Assembly: GCF_016907775.1 (NCBI RefSeq)
Contig: NZ_JAFBCO010000001.1
Location: forward strand, 1-64,000
Reading direction: 5' to 3'
From: Pseudoglutamicibacter cumminsii
GTDB lineage: Bacteria > Actinomycetota > Actinomycetes > Actinomycetales > Micrococcaceae
DNA: 64,000 nt
Shown here: in pieces, positions 45,335 to 55,688 of the stretch
How the letters are laid out: every line of letters begins with the position of its first letter
Numbering within the stretch: position 1 is the stretch's first letter
Position numbers and translations under genes: made by a program
Notes under the pieces: model-generated
Seen by the model: the letters and a program-made list of their open reading frames with translations, nothing else
Told to the model about the DNA's origin: nothing
Database searches by the model: none

Positions 45335-48055
45335 CTAACGTTGGGGGATACTCATGGAACGGCGAGCCGAGTCCGTGCGCTGATCCGGGTTCCCCACATA
45401 GATCGCCGCCGAGAGCACCGCGACGCCCTGTTCCATGACCTGGAGCGGGATGAACTCCATCCGAACAACCTCTGGATGCTGTTCCTTCAACTCAGAGATG
45501 CGGTGCAGAACGTCCTTGAGCGCTTCGGTATCGAAATGCGGGAGGCCGTGATAGCCCGTGAGTTTCTGCGCCGTCTTGGGGCGCGAAATCATGTCTTCGA
45601 GGATCCCTGGTGAAAGCGGAGGGGTCGCGTGCGCCCAGTCATCAAGCAAATCCACGGCATCCCCACTCAAACCGAATGACACGACCGGGCCCATGAGCGG
45701 GTCCTCGATCGAAATCACGGTGCACGCCTGGCCGCGGTCCACCATCGGCTGGATGTCAAGCCGCGTCTCACGTGAAAGGGCCACATCTTCACGCATCTGC
45801 CCGATCGCCTGCCGCAGTTCCTCCTCGGAACCGATGCCGAGGCGGACGCCACCCATGTCCATGCGGTGGCGCAAGTGCCCCGAGGCAACCTTCAACGCGA
45901 CCGGATAGCCGTACTCGTTGGCGGCGGCAACGGCGTCCTCAACGTCCTCGAAGGTCGTCGACGGAACCACCGTCAGACCGTAATGGCCCAGCAGTTCGGC
46001 AGTCTGTTCCTGCGAAAGCCGGCCCATTCCGGTTCCTTCGATGCCCTCGACAGCCTTCTCAACCAGTGCGCGGGCCGCAGCAACGTCGATGCCCTCTGGA
46101 GGCTCCGGGACACCCCAGTCACGCTGCTGCCATGCGGCATACTCAGCGCCGTGCCCCAGCGCGCGGAACATCGTGGACAACGTCGCGAAAACCGTGACGC
46201 GTCCGCCCCGGTCAGTACCCGGGGTCTCCGCGCCAGAAACACCCACGAGGCACGCAACCACAGGCTTCTCCGTCGCCCCGAGACGCTCCGCAACCTGCTC
46301 AGCAAGCACCTCGTGGTCAACGCCAACAGCGGGAAGCAACACGACAGACACGGCATCCGCCTCGTCGTTCTCCAGGGCTTTCGTGACCGCGTCCGTCACG
46401 ATCGCCGCAGGGTCCTCAGTCCCCGCCAGCAGAAGCGAAGAATCCGTGCTCACAGCTTCCAGGCCGTTCTGGGTGGCCAGATCAGCGGCCGTCATCGCAA
46501 GTGCCGAGGAATTAGAGACCAGCGCGACCTTAGGGCCCTGCGGAACCCCCGCCGTCGAAAACAACAGCGCCGTGTCCATGAGCTCGTCCTGCGTCGAAAC
46601 GCGCACCACGCCAGCCTGGCGCAACATCGCATCCACCACGCCAACCGGTGCGCCCAACTGGCGCACAGCATGCCCCGGAGGAAGGACCAGGCCCATCGTC
46701 TCCGACTTCGCCACAATCACCGGCTTCGAAGCCGAAAGGCGGCGAGCCAGACGCGTGAACTTACGCGGATTACCGAAGCTCTCGAGGTACATCGCGACCA
46801 CGCTCGTGGCCTCGTCGTCTTCCCAGTACTGCATCAGGTCGTTACCTGAAACATCCGCGCGGTTACCGGAGTTGACCCATGAAGAAATACCGACACCGCG
46901 GCGCTGTGCCGCCGCTTCAAGCATGATGCCAGACGCCGCAGAATGGCTGAACAAGCCGACGCCACCAGCCGGAGAGGTCTCTGCGGAAACAGAGGCGTGC
47001 AGGCGCACATCGGCCGCATTGTTGCCGTAACCGAGCGATGCCGGGCCGATCACACGCATACCGTAATTGCGGGCTCTCTGGACCAGCTGGCGCTGAATCG
47101 CAAAGGCCTCTGGCGTGTCGAAGCCAGAGGAAATCACCACAAGACCGCGAGCGTTCACCACCGCGGCGTCATCCGCCGTCTTTATGACATCGGCCGGGCG
47201 CTGCACCGCAACCACCACATCGATCGAATCCCCGACCTCACGCAGCGACGCGACACAGCCCGAAGCCTCGGCATCCTCCGCGCTGAGCTTCTCAAGATAC
47301 GGATCAACGCAATGCAGCGTCCCAGTGAAACCAGCGGCACGGATGTTTTTAACCACCGCGCCGGCCACCGAGCCCGGCTTGTTGATCGCTCCCACCACGG
47401 CAACCGACTCAGCCCGCATCAGCGCAGCCAGCGACAACGCCTCGGCACGATGCTCGCGAGCCTCCATGACCTCACGCGAACGGTCGGTTGGGTCAATCGG
47501 GAAATCAACCATCACAACCCCGTCTTCAAAGCGGCGCGAAACATCGAAACCTGCCAGCTGGAACACCGTGAGCATCGCACGGTTCTCAGGTAGAACCTCG
47601 GCCGTGAAACGCTCAATGCCTAGCTCCCGGCCAGCGGTCACAAGGTGCTCAAGCAGAATCGAGCCCAAGCCACGCCCGTGGAAGTCGTCGCGGATGTTGA
47701 ACGCGACCTCAGCCTCCGTATCGCTGCCGCCAAACTTTCCACCGAGCCGATCAAAACGGCCAATGCCCACAATCTCGTTGCGCCGCTCCACCACGAGGCA
47801 CACACGGTTCTGGTGATCGACTTCCGTGAAGTTCCGCAACTCTTTATCGGTGAGCTTCGACTTATACGTGAAGTACCGCAGATAGATCGAACGTTCCGAC
47901 TGCTGCGAGTGCATTTTCTGCAGGCCGTCGGCATCCGCGGGTGTCACTGGACGCACGTGAGCGGTCGAGCCATCGCGGAGCACCACATCGGCTTCCCAAT
48001 GCGATGGATACGTCGACGGAGTGTCAGATCCCGGATTCTGCGCTAAGGAGGCCAT
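45335..48055 (-). CDS. GNAT acetyltransferase fused to NDP-forming acyl-CoA synthetase
   Basis: 906 residues. N-terminal GNAT domain (about 20-185: VRPVTPADADGLQKM, HGRGLGSILLEHLV as the acetyl-CoA loop), then a CoA-binding Rossmann domain (about 210-310), a succinyl-CoA-ligase-like region (about 330-640) and an ATP-grasp domain (about 680-890: YPVALKVASGHLRHRMDMGG). This is the Pat/YfiQ-type protein lysine acetyltransferase in reversed domain order, as often seen in actinobacteria. It probably acetylates acyl-CoA synthetases and other proteins. Divergent from parC. Confidence 0.9.
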   Translation of the reverse strand: MASLAQNPGSDTPSTYPSHWEADVVLRDGSTAHVRPVTPADADGLQKMHSQQSERSIYLRYFTYKSKLTDKELRNFTEVDHQNRVCLVVERRNEIVGIGRFDRLGGKFGGSDTEAEVAFNIRDDFHGRGLGSILLEHLVTAGRELGIERFTAEVLPENRAMLTVFQLAGFDVSRRFEDGVVMVDFPIDPTDRSREVMEAREHRAEALSLAALMRAESVAVVGAINKPGSVAGAVVKNIRAAGFTGTLHCVDPYLEKLSAEDAEASGCVASLREVGDSIDVVVAVQRPADVIKTADDAAVVNARGLVVISSGFDTPEAFAIQRQLVQRARNYGMRVIGPASLGYGNNAADVRLHASVSAETSPAGGVGLFSHSAASGIMLEAAAQRRGVGISSWVNSGNRADVSGNDLMQYWEDDEATSVVAMYLESFGNPRKFTRLARRLSASKPVIVAKSETMGLVLPPGHAVRQLGAPVGVVDAMLRQAGVVRVSTQDELMDTALLFSTAGVPQGPKVALVSNSSALAMTAADLATQNGLEAVSTDSSLLLAGTEDPAAIVTDAVTKALENDEADAVSVVLLPAVGVDHEVLAEQVAERLGATEKPVVACLVGVSGAETPGTDRGGRVTVFATLSTMFRALGHGAEYAAWQQRDWGVPEPPEGIDVAAARALVEKAVEGIEGTGMGRLSQEQTAELLGHYGLTVVPSTTFEDVEDAVAAANEYGYPVALKVASGHLRHRMDMGGVRLGIGSEEELRQAIGQMREDVALSRETRLDIQPMVDRGQACTVISIEDPLMGPVVSFGLSGDAVDLLDDWAHATPPLSPGILEDMISRPKTAQKLTGYHGLPHFDTEALKDVLHRISELKEQHPEVVRMEFIPLQVMEQGVAVLSAAIYVGNPDQRTDSARRSMSIPQR

Positions 48056-48177
48056 AAAGTGAATATAGCGCGATCACCTGAATGTTGGGTGAAGGTTTCC
48101 TCTTGATACGGGGCCGCACTCATGCTTCAGGATTGCGCGCAAGTATTCGAGACAAGAAACGTTGAGTGAAGGACAGC

Positions 48178-50952
48178 ATGACGACCTCGTCGAAGGGTTC
48201 CAAAAGCACCGCGGGTTCCAAAGGCACAGTAGTTGCTAAGGCACCGGTGGCTTGGGAGGACGTTGAGGAACACATCATCGATGTGGATGTCACCAGTGAG
48301 ATGGAGGCGTCCTTCCTTGAGTACGCGTATTCGGTGATTTATTCGCGTGCGTTGCCGGATGCGCGCGATGGTCTCAAGCCGGTTCAGCGCCGCATTCTGT
48401 ACATGATGCGGCAGATGGGGTTGGCGCCGAATAAGGGGCACGTCAAGAGTGCGCGTGTGACCGGTGAGGTCATGGGTAAGCTGCACCCGCACGGTGATGC
48501 CGCGATTTACGATGCGATGGTGCGTATGGCGCAGTCGTTCTCGTTGCGTTTGCCGCTGGTTGATGGGCACGGCAACTTCGGTTCGCTCGATGACGGCCCT
48601 GCGGCGGCGCGTTATACGGAGGCGCGTCTCGCTGATTCTGCGATTGATATGACGGATGACCTCGATGAGGACGTCGTCGATTTTGTTCCGAACTATGATT
48701 CGCGGCTTCTGCAGCCTGAGGTTTTGCCGGCCGCGTTCCCGAACCTTTTGGTCAATGGGTCTTCGGGTATTGCGGTGGGTATGGCAACCAACATCGCCCC
48801 GCACAACCCGGGCGAGGTGATCGCTGGTGCTCGGCATTTGATCGAGAACCCGGATGCGTCCCTCAAAGACATCATGAAGTTCATCCCTGGCCCTGACCTG
48901 CCATCTGGTGGCACCATCGTGGGCTTGGATGGTGTGAAGAAGGCCTATGAGACGGGCCGCGGCGTGTTCCGGACCCGCGCCAAGGTTGAGCTTGAGAAGG
49001 TGACCGCGCGCAAGCAGGCCTTGGTGGTCACAGAGCTCCCGTATGGCGTGGGGCCTGAGAAGGTCATCGAGAAGATCAAGGACGCTGCGGACGCGAAGAA
49101 GCTCACGGGCGTTTCCGATGTTGTTGATCTGACGGACCGCCACCACGGTTTGCGGCTGGTGATTGAGCTCAAGACTGGTTTCAATCCGAACGCGGTGCTT
49201 GCGGCTTTGTATAAGCACACGCCGATGGAGGACTCTTTCGGGATCAATAATGTCGCTTTGGTGGATGGCCGGCCGCAACAGCTCGGTTTGCTTGAGATGC
49301 TGCAGGTGTATGTGGATCACCGTTTGGATGTGGTTCGCCGCCGTACGCAGTTCCGCCACGGTAAGCGCAAGGACCGTCTGCACCTGGTTGAGGGTTTGCT
49401 GATTGCGATCCTCGACATCGATGAGGTCATCCGTATTGTGCGTGATTCGGAGGACACTGCGACGGCGCGGGCCGCGTTGCGTGAGCGGTTCTCGCTTTCT
49501 GAACCGCAGGCTGATCACATCCTCGAACTGCGTCTGCGTCAGCTGACCAAGTTCTCGCAGGTTGAGCTTGAGGCAGAGAAGAAGAACCTCGAAGAGGACA
49601 TCGCTTACCTCGAGGGGATCCTGGGCTCGGATGCGAAGCTACGTGAACTGGTTTCGAGCGAGCTGGCGGAGGTTGCTGAGCGGCACCATTCCCCTCGTCG
49701 TACGGATTTGATGGCTAAGCCGAAGGACGTCCCGCTGGCCGGCACTGTGATGCCTGAGCCGGATGCGGGCGCGGGTTCGGCGAAGAAGCCTATGTCGATG
49801 CAGGTTGCTGACACCGAATGCTTCGTTGTGTTGTCCGCTACGGGCAAGCTTGTGCGCACGCATGGCCGGGATGAGGTTTTGGGTGAGCGGCGTTCCCGCC
49901 ATGACGTGATCGCCTCGATTGTTCCGACGACGGCTCGCGGCTACATCGGTTTGCTCACGAACACAGGACGCATGGCACGCATTAGCGTGGTCGAGATTCC
50001 GCAGGTTCTGCCGGGTTCGAACGGTGTTCCGTTGGGCGATGGCGTGGCTGCGACCGAGTTCATGCCGGTCGAGCGCCGCGAGCGGATCATCGCAGCGGTT
50101 CCGCTGGACGAGGCTTTCGCTGTGGGTACGGCCCAGGGCGTGGTGAAGCGCCTGAACCCGGATTATCCGGTCACGACCGATGAGTGGCCAGCCATCACTC
50201 TGAAAGCCGGCGATGAGGTGGTTGGCGCCGCCACGTGCCCTGACTCTGCGGAGCTTGTGTTCGTTTCGCGTGAGGCTCAGCTGTTGCGTTTCGGCGCCGA
50301 TAAGGTGCGCCCTCAGGGTCGTACAGGTGGCGGCATTGCTGGCATCAAGCTGGGAGCGAAAGACGCGGTGGTGTTCTTCGGCGTTGTCTTGAATGAGGCC
50401 GATGCGGTGGCTGTCACGATCGCTGACGGCCCCGAGCCTCTTCCTGGTGCTGAGGGTGGTTCCGCGAAGGTCACGCCGCTGGCTGAGTTCCCTGCGAAGG
50501 GCCGCGGCACGATGGGTGTTCGCGCGCATCGTTTCTTGAAGGGCGAAGATCACCTCGTAGCCGCGTGGGTTGGTGCCGGCCCGGCTCGTGGCGCGTCGAA
50601 GGGCGGCATGGCCCGGGCGCTGCCGCTGGAATACGGCCGCCGAGACGGCTCCGGCGTCCCATTGACCCAGGCGGTCGAGATCATGGGCCCTGCCGGTTCC
50701 GTAGCTGCCCTGAAGCAAGCCGACGATGCTGGTGCGGCCGGCGCTGAAACCCCAGCTGGTACCGCGGCGGCTGACGTTGTGGAGGCTAAGACTGCGACCG
50801 CTATGTCAGCGACACAAGCGCCACCGAAGCCCGCCGCCTCACAGCGTCGTGCTCCGGTCCAGCCAGAAATGGATTCTTTGCCGTTCGATGACGACGCGGT
50901 CTCGATCGAACCCGGCAACCGGGTCGACCTTCGAGGCAAGGACAAGAAGTAG
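48178..50952 (+). CDS. parC: DNA topoisomerase IV subunit A (ParC / GyrA-like)
   Basis: 924 residues from ATG 48178 (aagga upstream). Breakage-reunion domain with catalytic Y146 in AARYTEARL and [18 protein letters not shown]103-PHGDAAIYD112. C-terminal beta-pinwheel (about 530-860) without a QRRGGKG-type GyrA box, which favours ParC. A disordered Ala-rich tail ends the protein. Works with the ParE subunit at 60769-62877 to decatenate chromosomes. Residue 108, Ser in E. coli enzymes at this position, is Ala. Confidence 0.93.
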   Translation: MTTSSKGSKSTAGSKGTVVAKAPVAWEDVEEHIIDVDVTSEMEASFLEYAYSVIYSRALPDARDGLKPVQRRILYMMRQMGLAPNKGHVKSARVTGEVMGKLHPHGDAAIYDAMVRMAQSFSLRLPLVDGHGNFGSLDDGPAAARYTEARLADSAIDMTDDLDEDVVDFVPNYDSRLLQPEVLPAAFPNLLVNGSSGIAVGMATNIAPHNPGEVIAGARHLIENPDASLKDIMKFIPGPDLPSGGTIVGLDGVKKAYETGRGVFRTRAKVELEKVTARKQALVVTELPYGVGPEKVIEKIKDAADAKKLTGVSDVVDLTDRHHGLRLVIELKTGFNPNAVLAALYKHTPMEDSFGINNVALVDGRPQQLGLLEMLQVYVDHRLDVVRRRTQFRHGKRKDRLHLVEGLLIAILDIDEVIRIVRDSEDTATARAALRERFSLSEPQADHILELRLRQLTKFSQVELEAEKKNLEEDIAYLEGILGSDAKLRELVSSELAEVAERHHSPRRTDLMAKPKDVPLAGTVMPEPDAGAGSAKKPMSMQVADTECFVVLSATGKLVRTHGRDEVLGERRSRHDVIASIVPTTARGYIGLLTNTGRMARISVVEIPQVLPGSNGVPLGDGVAATEFMPVERRERIIAAVPLDEAFAVGTAQGVVKRLNPDYPVTTDEWPAITLKAGDEVVGAATCPDSAELVFVSREAQLLRFGADKVRPQGRTGGGIAGIKLGAKDAVVFFGVVLNEADAVAVTIADGPEPLPGAEGGSAKVTPLAEFPAKGRGTMGVRAHRFLKGEDHLVAAWVGAGPARGASKGGMARALPLEYGRRDGSGVPLTQAVEIMGPAGSVAALKQADDAGAAGAETPAGTAAADVVEAKTATAMSATQAPPKPAASQRRAPVQPEMDSLPFDDDAVSIEPGNRVDLRGKDKK

Positions 50953-50973
50953 CGCATCCGCGTTGAAACGATT

Positions 50974-51011
50974 CTGGGGCCTGCCAGCACTCACGTGTTG
51001 GCAGGCCCCAG
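50974..51011. terminator. Bidirectional terminator between parC and cydDC
   Basis: A 13-bp perfect stem ctggggcctgcca and its complement tggcaggccccag around 12 bases, between convergent parC and cydDC. Confidence 0.88.
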
Positions 51012-51026
51012 AACTATGTGTGCTCG

Positions 51027-54000
51027 CTAAAGTCGCGTGATGCTGTCGGCTTGGGCCGCGAGCTCTTGATCGTGCGTCACCAGTACCAAGGCGACATCCT
51101 GGGCACCCGAGCGGACGTCATCGATGAGGTCTTGGCCTTCATCTGCACCGAGGTGCGCGGTTGGTTCGTCGAGGATGATCGCACGTGCCCCTGCGAGCAG
51201 CGTACGTGCCACCGCGAGTCGCTGACGTTGTCCACCAGACATGAACCTGCCACCAGCGCCCGTGCGAGTGTCCAAACCCTCCGGTAGCTGCGCCGCCCAC
51301 GGGCCGAGCCCCACGCGATCCAGCGCGGCATACATCTCTTCTTCGGTCACCGGGTTGTTCTTATCGCGGCCGAGTGCGAGGTTGCCCCGAACCGTCGAAT
51401 CGAACACGTAACCATCTTGCGGGCACCATGCGAGACCAGCCAAAGCCGCCGCGGATTGAGCCGCTTCGACATCAGCCGACTCGTGCCCGGCCATCCCAGC
51501 CTCCGCATCGGGCACTTTTGCCACAGTGACCCACGTACCATCCGCGCGTACCTGGACCGACCCCTCGAGCGGGGTGAGGAATCCGAGCATCACGGCGATC
51601 ATCGTGGACTTACCGGAACCAGACGGCCCCGTGACCGCCCACATCTCACCCTGCTCAACCTCACCGCTGACCGGCCCGAAGACCGTCGGGGCCTCCGGCG
51701 CGTAGGCCGCGCTCAGCTCGTGCACACGCACGCCGTCGACCTGCAACGGCGCAGCATCTGATTGAACATCCGCGGAAGCATCGTCAGCACCGGGTGACTC
51801 GAACTCAATCTCAGAGACCGAGCGGTTCTCAAGGTACGGCGCAACGGAGGCGAGCATCGAGCTCAAAACCGGAACCTGCCGCAACGCGCCAGCGAGCTGG
51901 CCGAGCGGCTCATCCACCGCAAGGAGCAACAGAACGGCAAGAGCAAGCAGACGCGGATCAACCCCCGCCGCTGCACCCAGAACCAGCGCGGCAAGCGCGG
52001 CCGCCCCACCGAGAAGCGACGCGAGCCCCTCCCCCACACCGGAACCCAGCGCTTCTCGGCGTACAGCACGGCTGACCACGCCGTCGCTGTTCTTGAACCA
52101 CGCAACGTGGCGAGCTACCGCGTTGTGAGCCGCGATGTCCGGGGCGGCGCCCATGACGCGGCCCGTCTGCTCAGCGACCTGAACCCGATGCTCGGCCATG
52201 ACGGCCGTAGCGCGCTGCTCCACGGCAAGCGTGATGAGCGGTGCAACCACGAGGCCCAGAACCATGAGCGCGATGAGCATCCAGCCGAGCGACGGAATGA
52301 AAATCCACGAAACCACGCACGTCGCAAGCACGGCCGCAATCGCTGCGGGAATCGGCACGATGACGCGCGGAACGGTATCGCGGACCTCATCGACCTCCGC
52401 GATCAACGTTCCTGCCGCGCCACCCGGCCGGTTGAGTTTCTGCCACCCCAAGATGTTGGACCCCAAGGCGTCCCACACCGCGACACGCAACCGCGACGCC
52501 CACGCGAGCACCGCATTGTGGGTCACATTCCGTTCCGCATAGCGGAGGGTCGAACGCAACAGTCCGAAGAACCGCACGCCCACGATCGCGACCATGAGGT
52601 ACATCATCGGCGGCTGTTCGGACGCGTAGACGATGAGCCAGCCCGAGACCGCGGTGAGCGCTCCGCCCGAGAGCACTGATAGCGCACCGAGCGCCGCCGC
52701 ACCCCACAGTGCCGCCTTACCCCACGGCAGAATCCGCCACGGAAGCTTACGGAATGAGCGAGCGGCCCGATGTTCGTGTTGGCCGGCCTGGGTTGTTTCG
52801 CTTGGCTCCGGTTCAGCCTGGGCTGAATTGGCTTCGACAGCGGCGGTACGGCTCGGAACGGTGCGTTGCGGAAGAACGGTGTCCGGGCGGGACGTCGTGT
52901 GCTTCGGCGCTTGCCCCGCGCCTTCCCACACGACGAACGCATCGCAGATCTCTGCCAGCTCAGGGTCGTGTGTCGCAATGACCACGATGCTGCCGCTATC
53001 GGCCTCGGCACGGATCAACTCGCGCACGCGCTGAGCCGAAACCGGGTCAAGGTGGGCCGTCGGCTCATCCAAGACAAGCAGGCCCGCGGCGGCGGTTGTG
53101 CTTTCGTTTGCAGTGGCGCGAGCCGCCCTTAGGTTCGTCACGGCGCGCATGATCGCGAGCCGTCGCTTCTCCCCCGGTGAGAGCTCAGAGATCGAACGAT
53201 CCCACGCTTCCTCCGGCAAAAGAGCCGCAACCTCGTCTGCGACCGAGAGCTTCCGAAGGTCTCCAGCATCCGCGGCCAAAGCAAGCTCAGCCCGCGGAGT
53301 CTCTTGCGAGAAGTTCGGGGCCTGAAACGCAACACCACGCGGCCGCGGCGCTTCCGTGTTGGACCCCACTGCATCGTGAGCCGCCGCGCCCTGCTCGGCG
53401 GAGTCCCTTGTGTCCGCTACCGAGAGACCCGCCACGGTTCCTGCGATGGTCGTAGCCGGTTGTGCATGAGCAACCCCAGCCAAAACCGCAAGCACGGACG
53501 ACTTACCGCAACCAGAAGGCCCGGCTAGCGCAGTCACCGTGCCCGGTAGAGCCTCGAACGTCACAGGACCCACCGACTCGCGGCCACCACCGCGCGTCAC
53601 GTACACATCGGCCACCGCAACGCCCGCATCGAAAGGCGCCGGCACGCTGTCTAGGCTGCGAGGCGCCTCAGCCGCATTAGCATCATCGGAATCCGCGTCG
53701 AGGATCGCGTTGACCCGCTTGAGCGCCGCTACACCGTCTTCGGATGCGTGGAAGCCAGCACCCACAGCACGCAAAGCCATGTAGGCCTCCGGCGCGAGCA
53801 TCAAGGCGATCAGCCCGTCCTCAAGACTCAGTTGCCCCCACACGAGGCGCACGCCGATGAACACCGCGACCAACGCGACGGAGATCGTCGCGATCAACTC
53901 GAGCGCGAACGAGGACATGAAGGCCGCCCGCAACGTCTTCGCCGTGCTGAGTCGGTACTTCTCCGATACGTCGAACAACGCACGCCGCTGAGCATCAGCC

Positions 54001-54635
54001 CGCCGCAACCCCACGAGCACCGGCAGGCCGCGCGCAAGTTCGCTTAAATGATGCGACAACCGGTCAAGGCCCTCTTGAGCCTCCTGGATGCGTTCTTCGG
54101 TGTGCCACCCGATAAGCGCCATGAACACCGGCACGAGCGGGATCGTCAAAACGATAATGAGCGCAGAAACCCAGTCCGCCCACAGCACTCGCGCGAGCAC
54201 CGCCAGCGGGATCACCGCAGTTGAGACGAGGGCGGGCAGATAGTCGCGGAAGAATGCGTCGAGACCGTCTAGGCCGCGCGAAGCGACGACGGTCGCAGAG
54301 GACTCGCTGTGTGTTACAGCTGAGTCCGCGCCGCTTGCTCCCGCGTTACTCAGATGGTGCTCGACAAGCCGTGCACGCAGCGACTCTTTGACATCCACTG
54401 ATGCACGCACTGCAATGACGCGGGAGGCCCACGTCGCTACCGCGCGCACGATAACGCCGCCGACGCCGTAAAGCAGAAGGCTCGTGCTGTCGAGTTGCTG
54501 GCCTGCGGCCACCTGCGCGATGCCCGCCGCGAGCGCGGACATCAACGCAATCAACCCAACGGCACGAGCCGCTGCTACGGCCCCGAGCGCCAGAAGAGCA
54601 CCGCGAGAGGTACCTTGAGGCAATTCAGGGCGCAA
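51027..54635 (-). CDS. cydDC: Fused CydD-CydC ABC exporter
   Basis: 1202 residues; two complete ABC half-transporters in one chain. First half (CydD-like): membrane domain (about 15-310), Walker A GPSGCGKSS, signature ELSPGEKRRLA, Walker B LLVLDEPTAH. Second half (CydC-like): membrane domain (about 640-910), GPSGSGKST, MSGGQRQRLA, AIILDEPTAH. CydDC exports thiols (glutathione or cysteine in E. coli) and is needed for cytochrome bd assembly. Fusion is known in Streptomyces. Three bases separate it from cydB. Confidence 0.95.
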   Translation of the reverse strand: MRPELPQGTSRGALLALGAVAAARAVGLIALMSALAAGIAQVAAGQQLDSTSLLLYGVGGVIVRAVATWASRVIAVRASVDVKESLRARLVEHHLSNAGASGADSAVTHSESSATVVASRGLDGLDAFFRDYLPALVSTAVIPLAVLARVLWADWVSALIIVLTIPLVPVFMALIGWHTEERIQEAQEGLDRLSHHLSELARGLPVLVGLRRADAQRRALFDVSEKYRLSTAKTLRAAFMSSFALELIATISVALVAVFIGVRLVWGQLSLEDGLIALMLAPEAYMALRAVGAGFHASEDGVAALKRVNAILDADSDDANAAEAPRSLDSVPAPFDAGVAVADVYVTRGGGRESVGPVTFEALPGTVTALAGPSGCGKSSVLAVLAGVAHAQPATTIAGTVAGLSVADTRDSAEQGAAAHDAVGSNTEAPRPRGVAFQAPNFSQETPRAELALAADAGDLRKLSVADEVAALLPEEAWDRSISELSPGEKRRLAIMRAVTNLRAARATANESTTAAAGLLVLDEPTAHLDPVSAQRVRELIRAEADSGSIVVIATHDPELAEICDAFVVWEGAGQAPKHTTSRPDTVLPQRTVPSRTAAVEANSAQAEPEPSETTQAGQHEHRAARSFRKLPWRILPWGKAALWGAAALGALSVLSGGALTAVSGWLIVYASEQPPMMYLMVAIVGVRFFGLLRSTLRYAERNVTHNAVLAWASRLRVAVWDALGSNILGWQKLNRPGGAAGTLIAEVDEVRDTVPRVIVPIPAAIAAVLATCVVSWIFIPSLGWMLIALMVLGLVVAPLITLAVEQRATAVMAEHRVQVAEQTGRVMGAAPDIAAHNAVARHVAWFKNSDGVVSRAVRREALGSGVGEGLASLLGGAAALAALVLGAAAGVDPRLLALAVLLLLAVDEPLGQLAGALRQVPVLSSMLASVAPYLENRSVSEIEFESPGADDASADVQSDAAPLQVDGVRVHELSAAYAPEAPTVFGPVSGEVEQGEMWAVTGPSGSGKSTMIAVMLGFLTPLEGSVQVRADGTWVTVAKVPDAEAGMAGHESADVEAAQSAAALAGLAWCPQDGYVFDSTVRGNLALGRDKNNPVTEEEMYAALDRVGLGPWAAQLPEGLDTRTGAGGRFMSGGQRQRLAVARTLLAGARAIILDEPTAHLGADEGQDLIDDVRSGAQDVALVLVTHDQELAAQADSITRL

Positions 54636-54638
54636 GAA

Positions 54639-55661
54639 TCACACCACGCTCGTCACAAAGTGCTGAGGCGGAATGTGGTGCGCCGAGATACGCTTGCGGA
54701 ACACCCAGTAGGTGTAGCTCTGGTACGCGAGCGTGATCGGAACACCGATCGCTGCGACAATCGACATGATCAGCAGCGTGTTCTCAGTGGACGATGCGTT
54801 GTAGATCGTGAGGTTGAATGCCGAATCGATCGTGGATGGCAAGACGTTCGGGAACATGCTGCCGAAGATCGCGGCAACACCCGTTACCAACGTCAAGCCA
54901 AGCGCGATGAACGTCCAACCTTCGCGACGCTTGAGCGCAAAGTACGTTGCGGCAAGTGCAGCCACAACCGCGAGCACCAGCGGAGCCCAAGCCCAGGTGG
55001 TGCCGGTGCCGATCACAACAACGACGGCCCATGCAGCCACCGGGATCAAAGCCCATGGAAGCATGCGTGCAAGACGCTCTTCTGCACGGCGGCGGATGTC
55101 GCCATCCGTCTTGAGTGCAACGAAGGTCAAGCCGTGGACGTAGGAGAACAGAACCACTGCAATACCGCCGAGCACGGCGTACCAGTTGAGCCATACGAAT
55201 GCGTGGCCCACACGGTTGCCCTGGGCATCGAGTGGCAGGCCAGTCGAGGTCAGCGCGAGCATCGCACCAACACAGAACGCTGCGAGGAGCGAGCCGCCAG
55301 CCATGCACCAGTCCCAGAACGCACGGCCGCTGGCCGAATTCGTCTTACCGCGGTATTCGATCGAAACACCGCGCAGAATCAGCGCGAGCAACGCCAGCGT
55401 CAGAGGCAGGTAAAGACCAGAGAACAGTGCCGCGTACCAGTTCGGGAACGCCGCGAAGGTCGCGCCACCAGCAGTCAGCAGCCACACTTCGTTACCGTCC
55501 CACACGGGGCCAATCGTGTTGAGCATCACGCGGCGGTCGCGCTCGTTCTTAGCGAAGGACTTGAAGAGCATACCGACGCCAAGGTCGAAGCCTTCAAGGA
55601 ACAGGTAACCGATCCATAGGACCGCAATCAGGATGAACCAGAGAGTTGGTAAAAATTCCAT
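54639..55661 (-). CDS. cydB: Cytochrome bd ubiquinol oxidase subunit II
   Basis: 340 residues, about nine membrane helices. FLEGFDLGVGML, NTIGPVWDGNEVWLL and GVSIEYRGKTNS are characteristic CydB motifs. With CydA it forms the high-affinity terminal oxidase. Part of cydA-cydB-cydDC. Confidence 0.97.
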   Translation of the reverse strand: MEFLPTLWFILIAVLWIGYLFLEGFDLGVGMLFKSFAKNERDRRVMLNTIGPVWDGNEVWLLTAGGATFAAFPNWYAALFSGLYLPLTLALLALILRGVSIEYRGKTNSASGRAFWDWCMAGGSLLAAFCVGAMLALTSTGLPLDAQGNRVGHAFVWLNWYAVLGGIAVVLFSYVHGLTFVALKTDGDIRRRAEERLARMLPWALIPVAAWAVVVVIGTGTTWAWAPLVLAVVAALAATYFALKRREGWTFIALGLTLVTGVAAIFGSMFPNVLPSTIDSAFNLTIYNASSTENTLLIMSIVAAIGVPITLAYQSYTYWVFRKRISAHHIPPQHFVTSVV

Positions 55662-55688
55662 GGTGTTTATTCCTCAGTGTCCTAGTGA

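Noticed and set aside
48127-49518. 463-codon open frame opposite parC
   Set aside because: Antisense of a conserved topoisomerase, no motifs.
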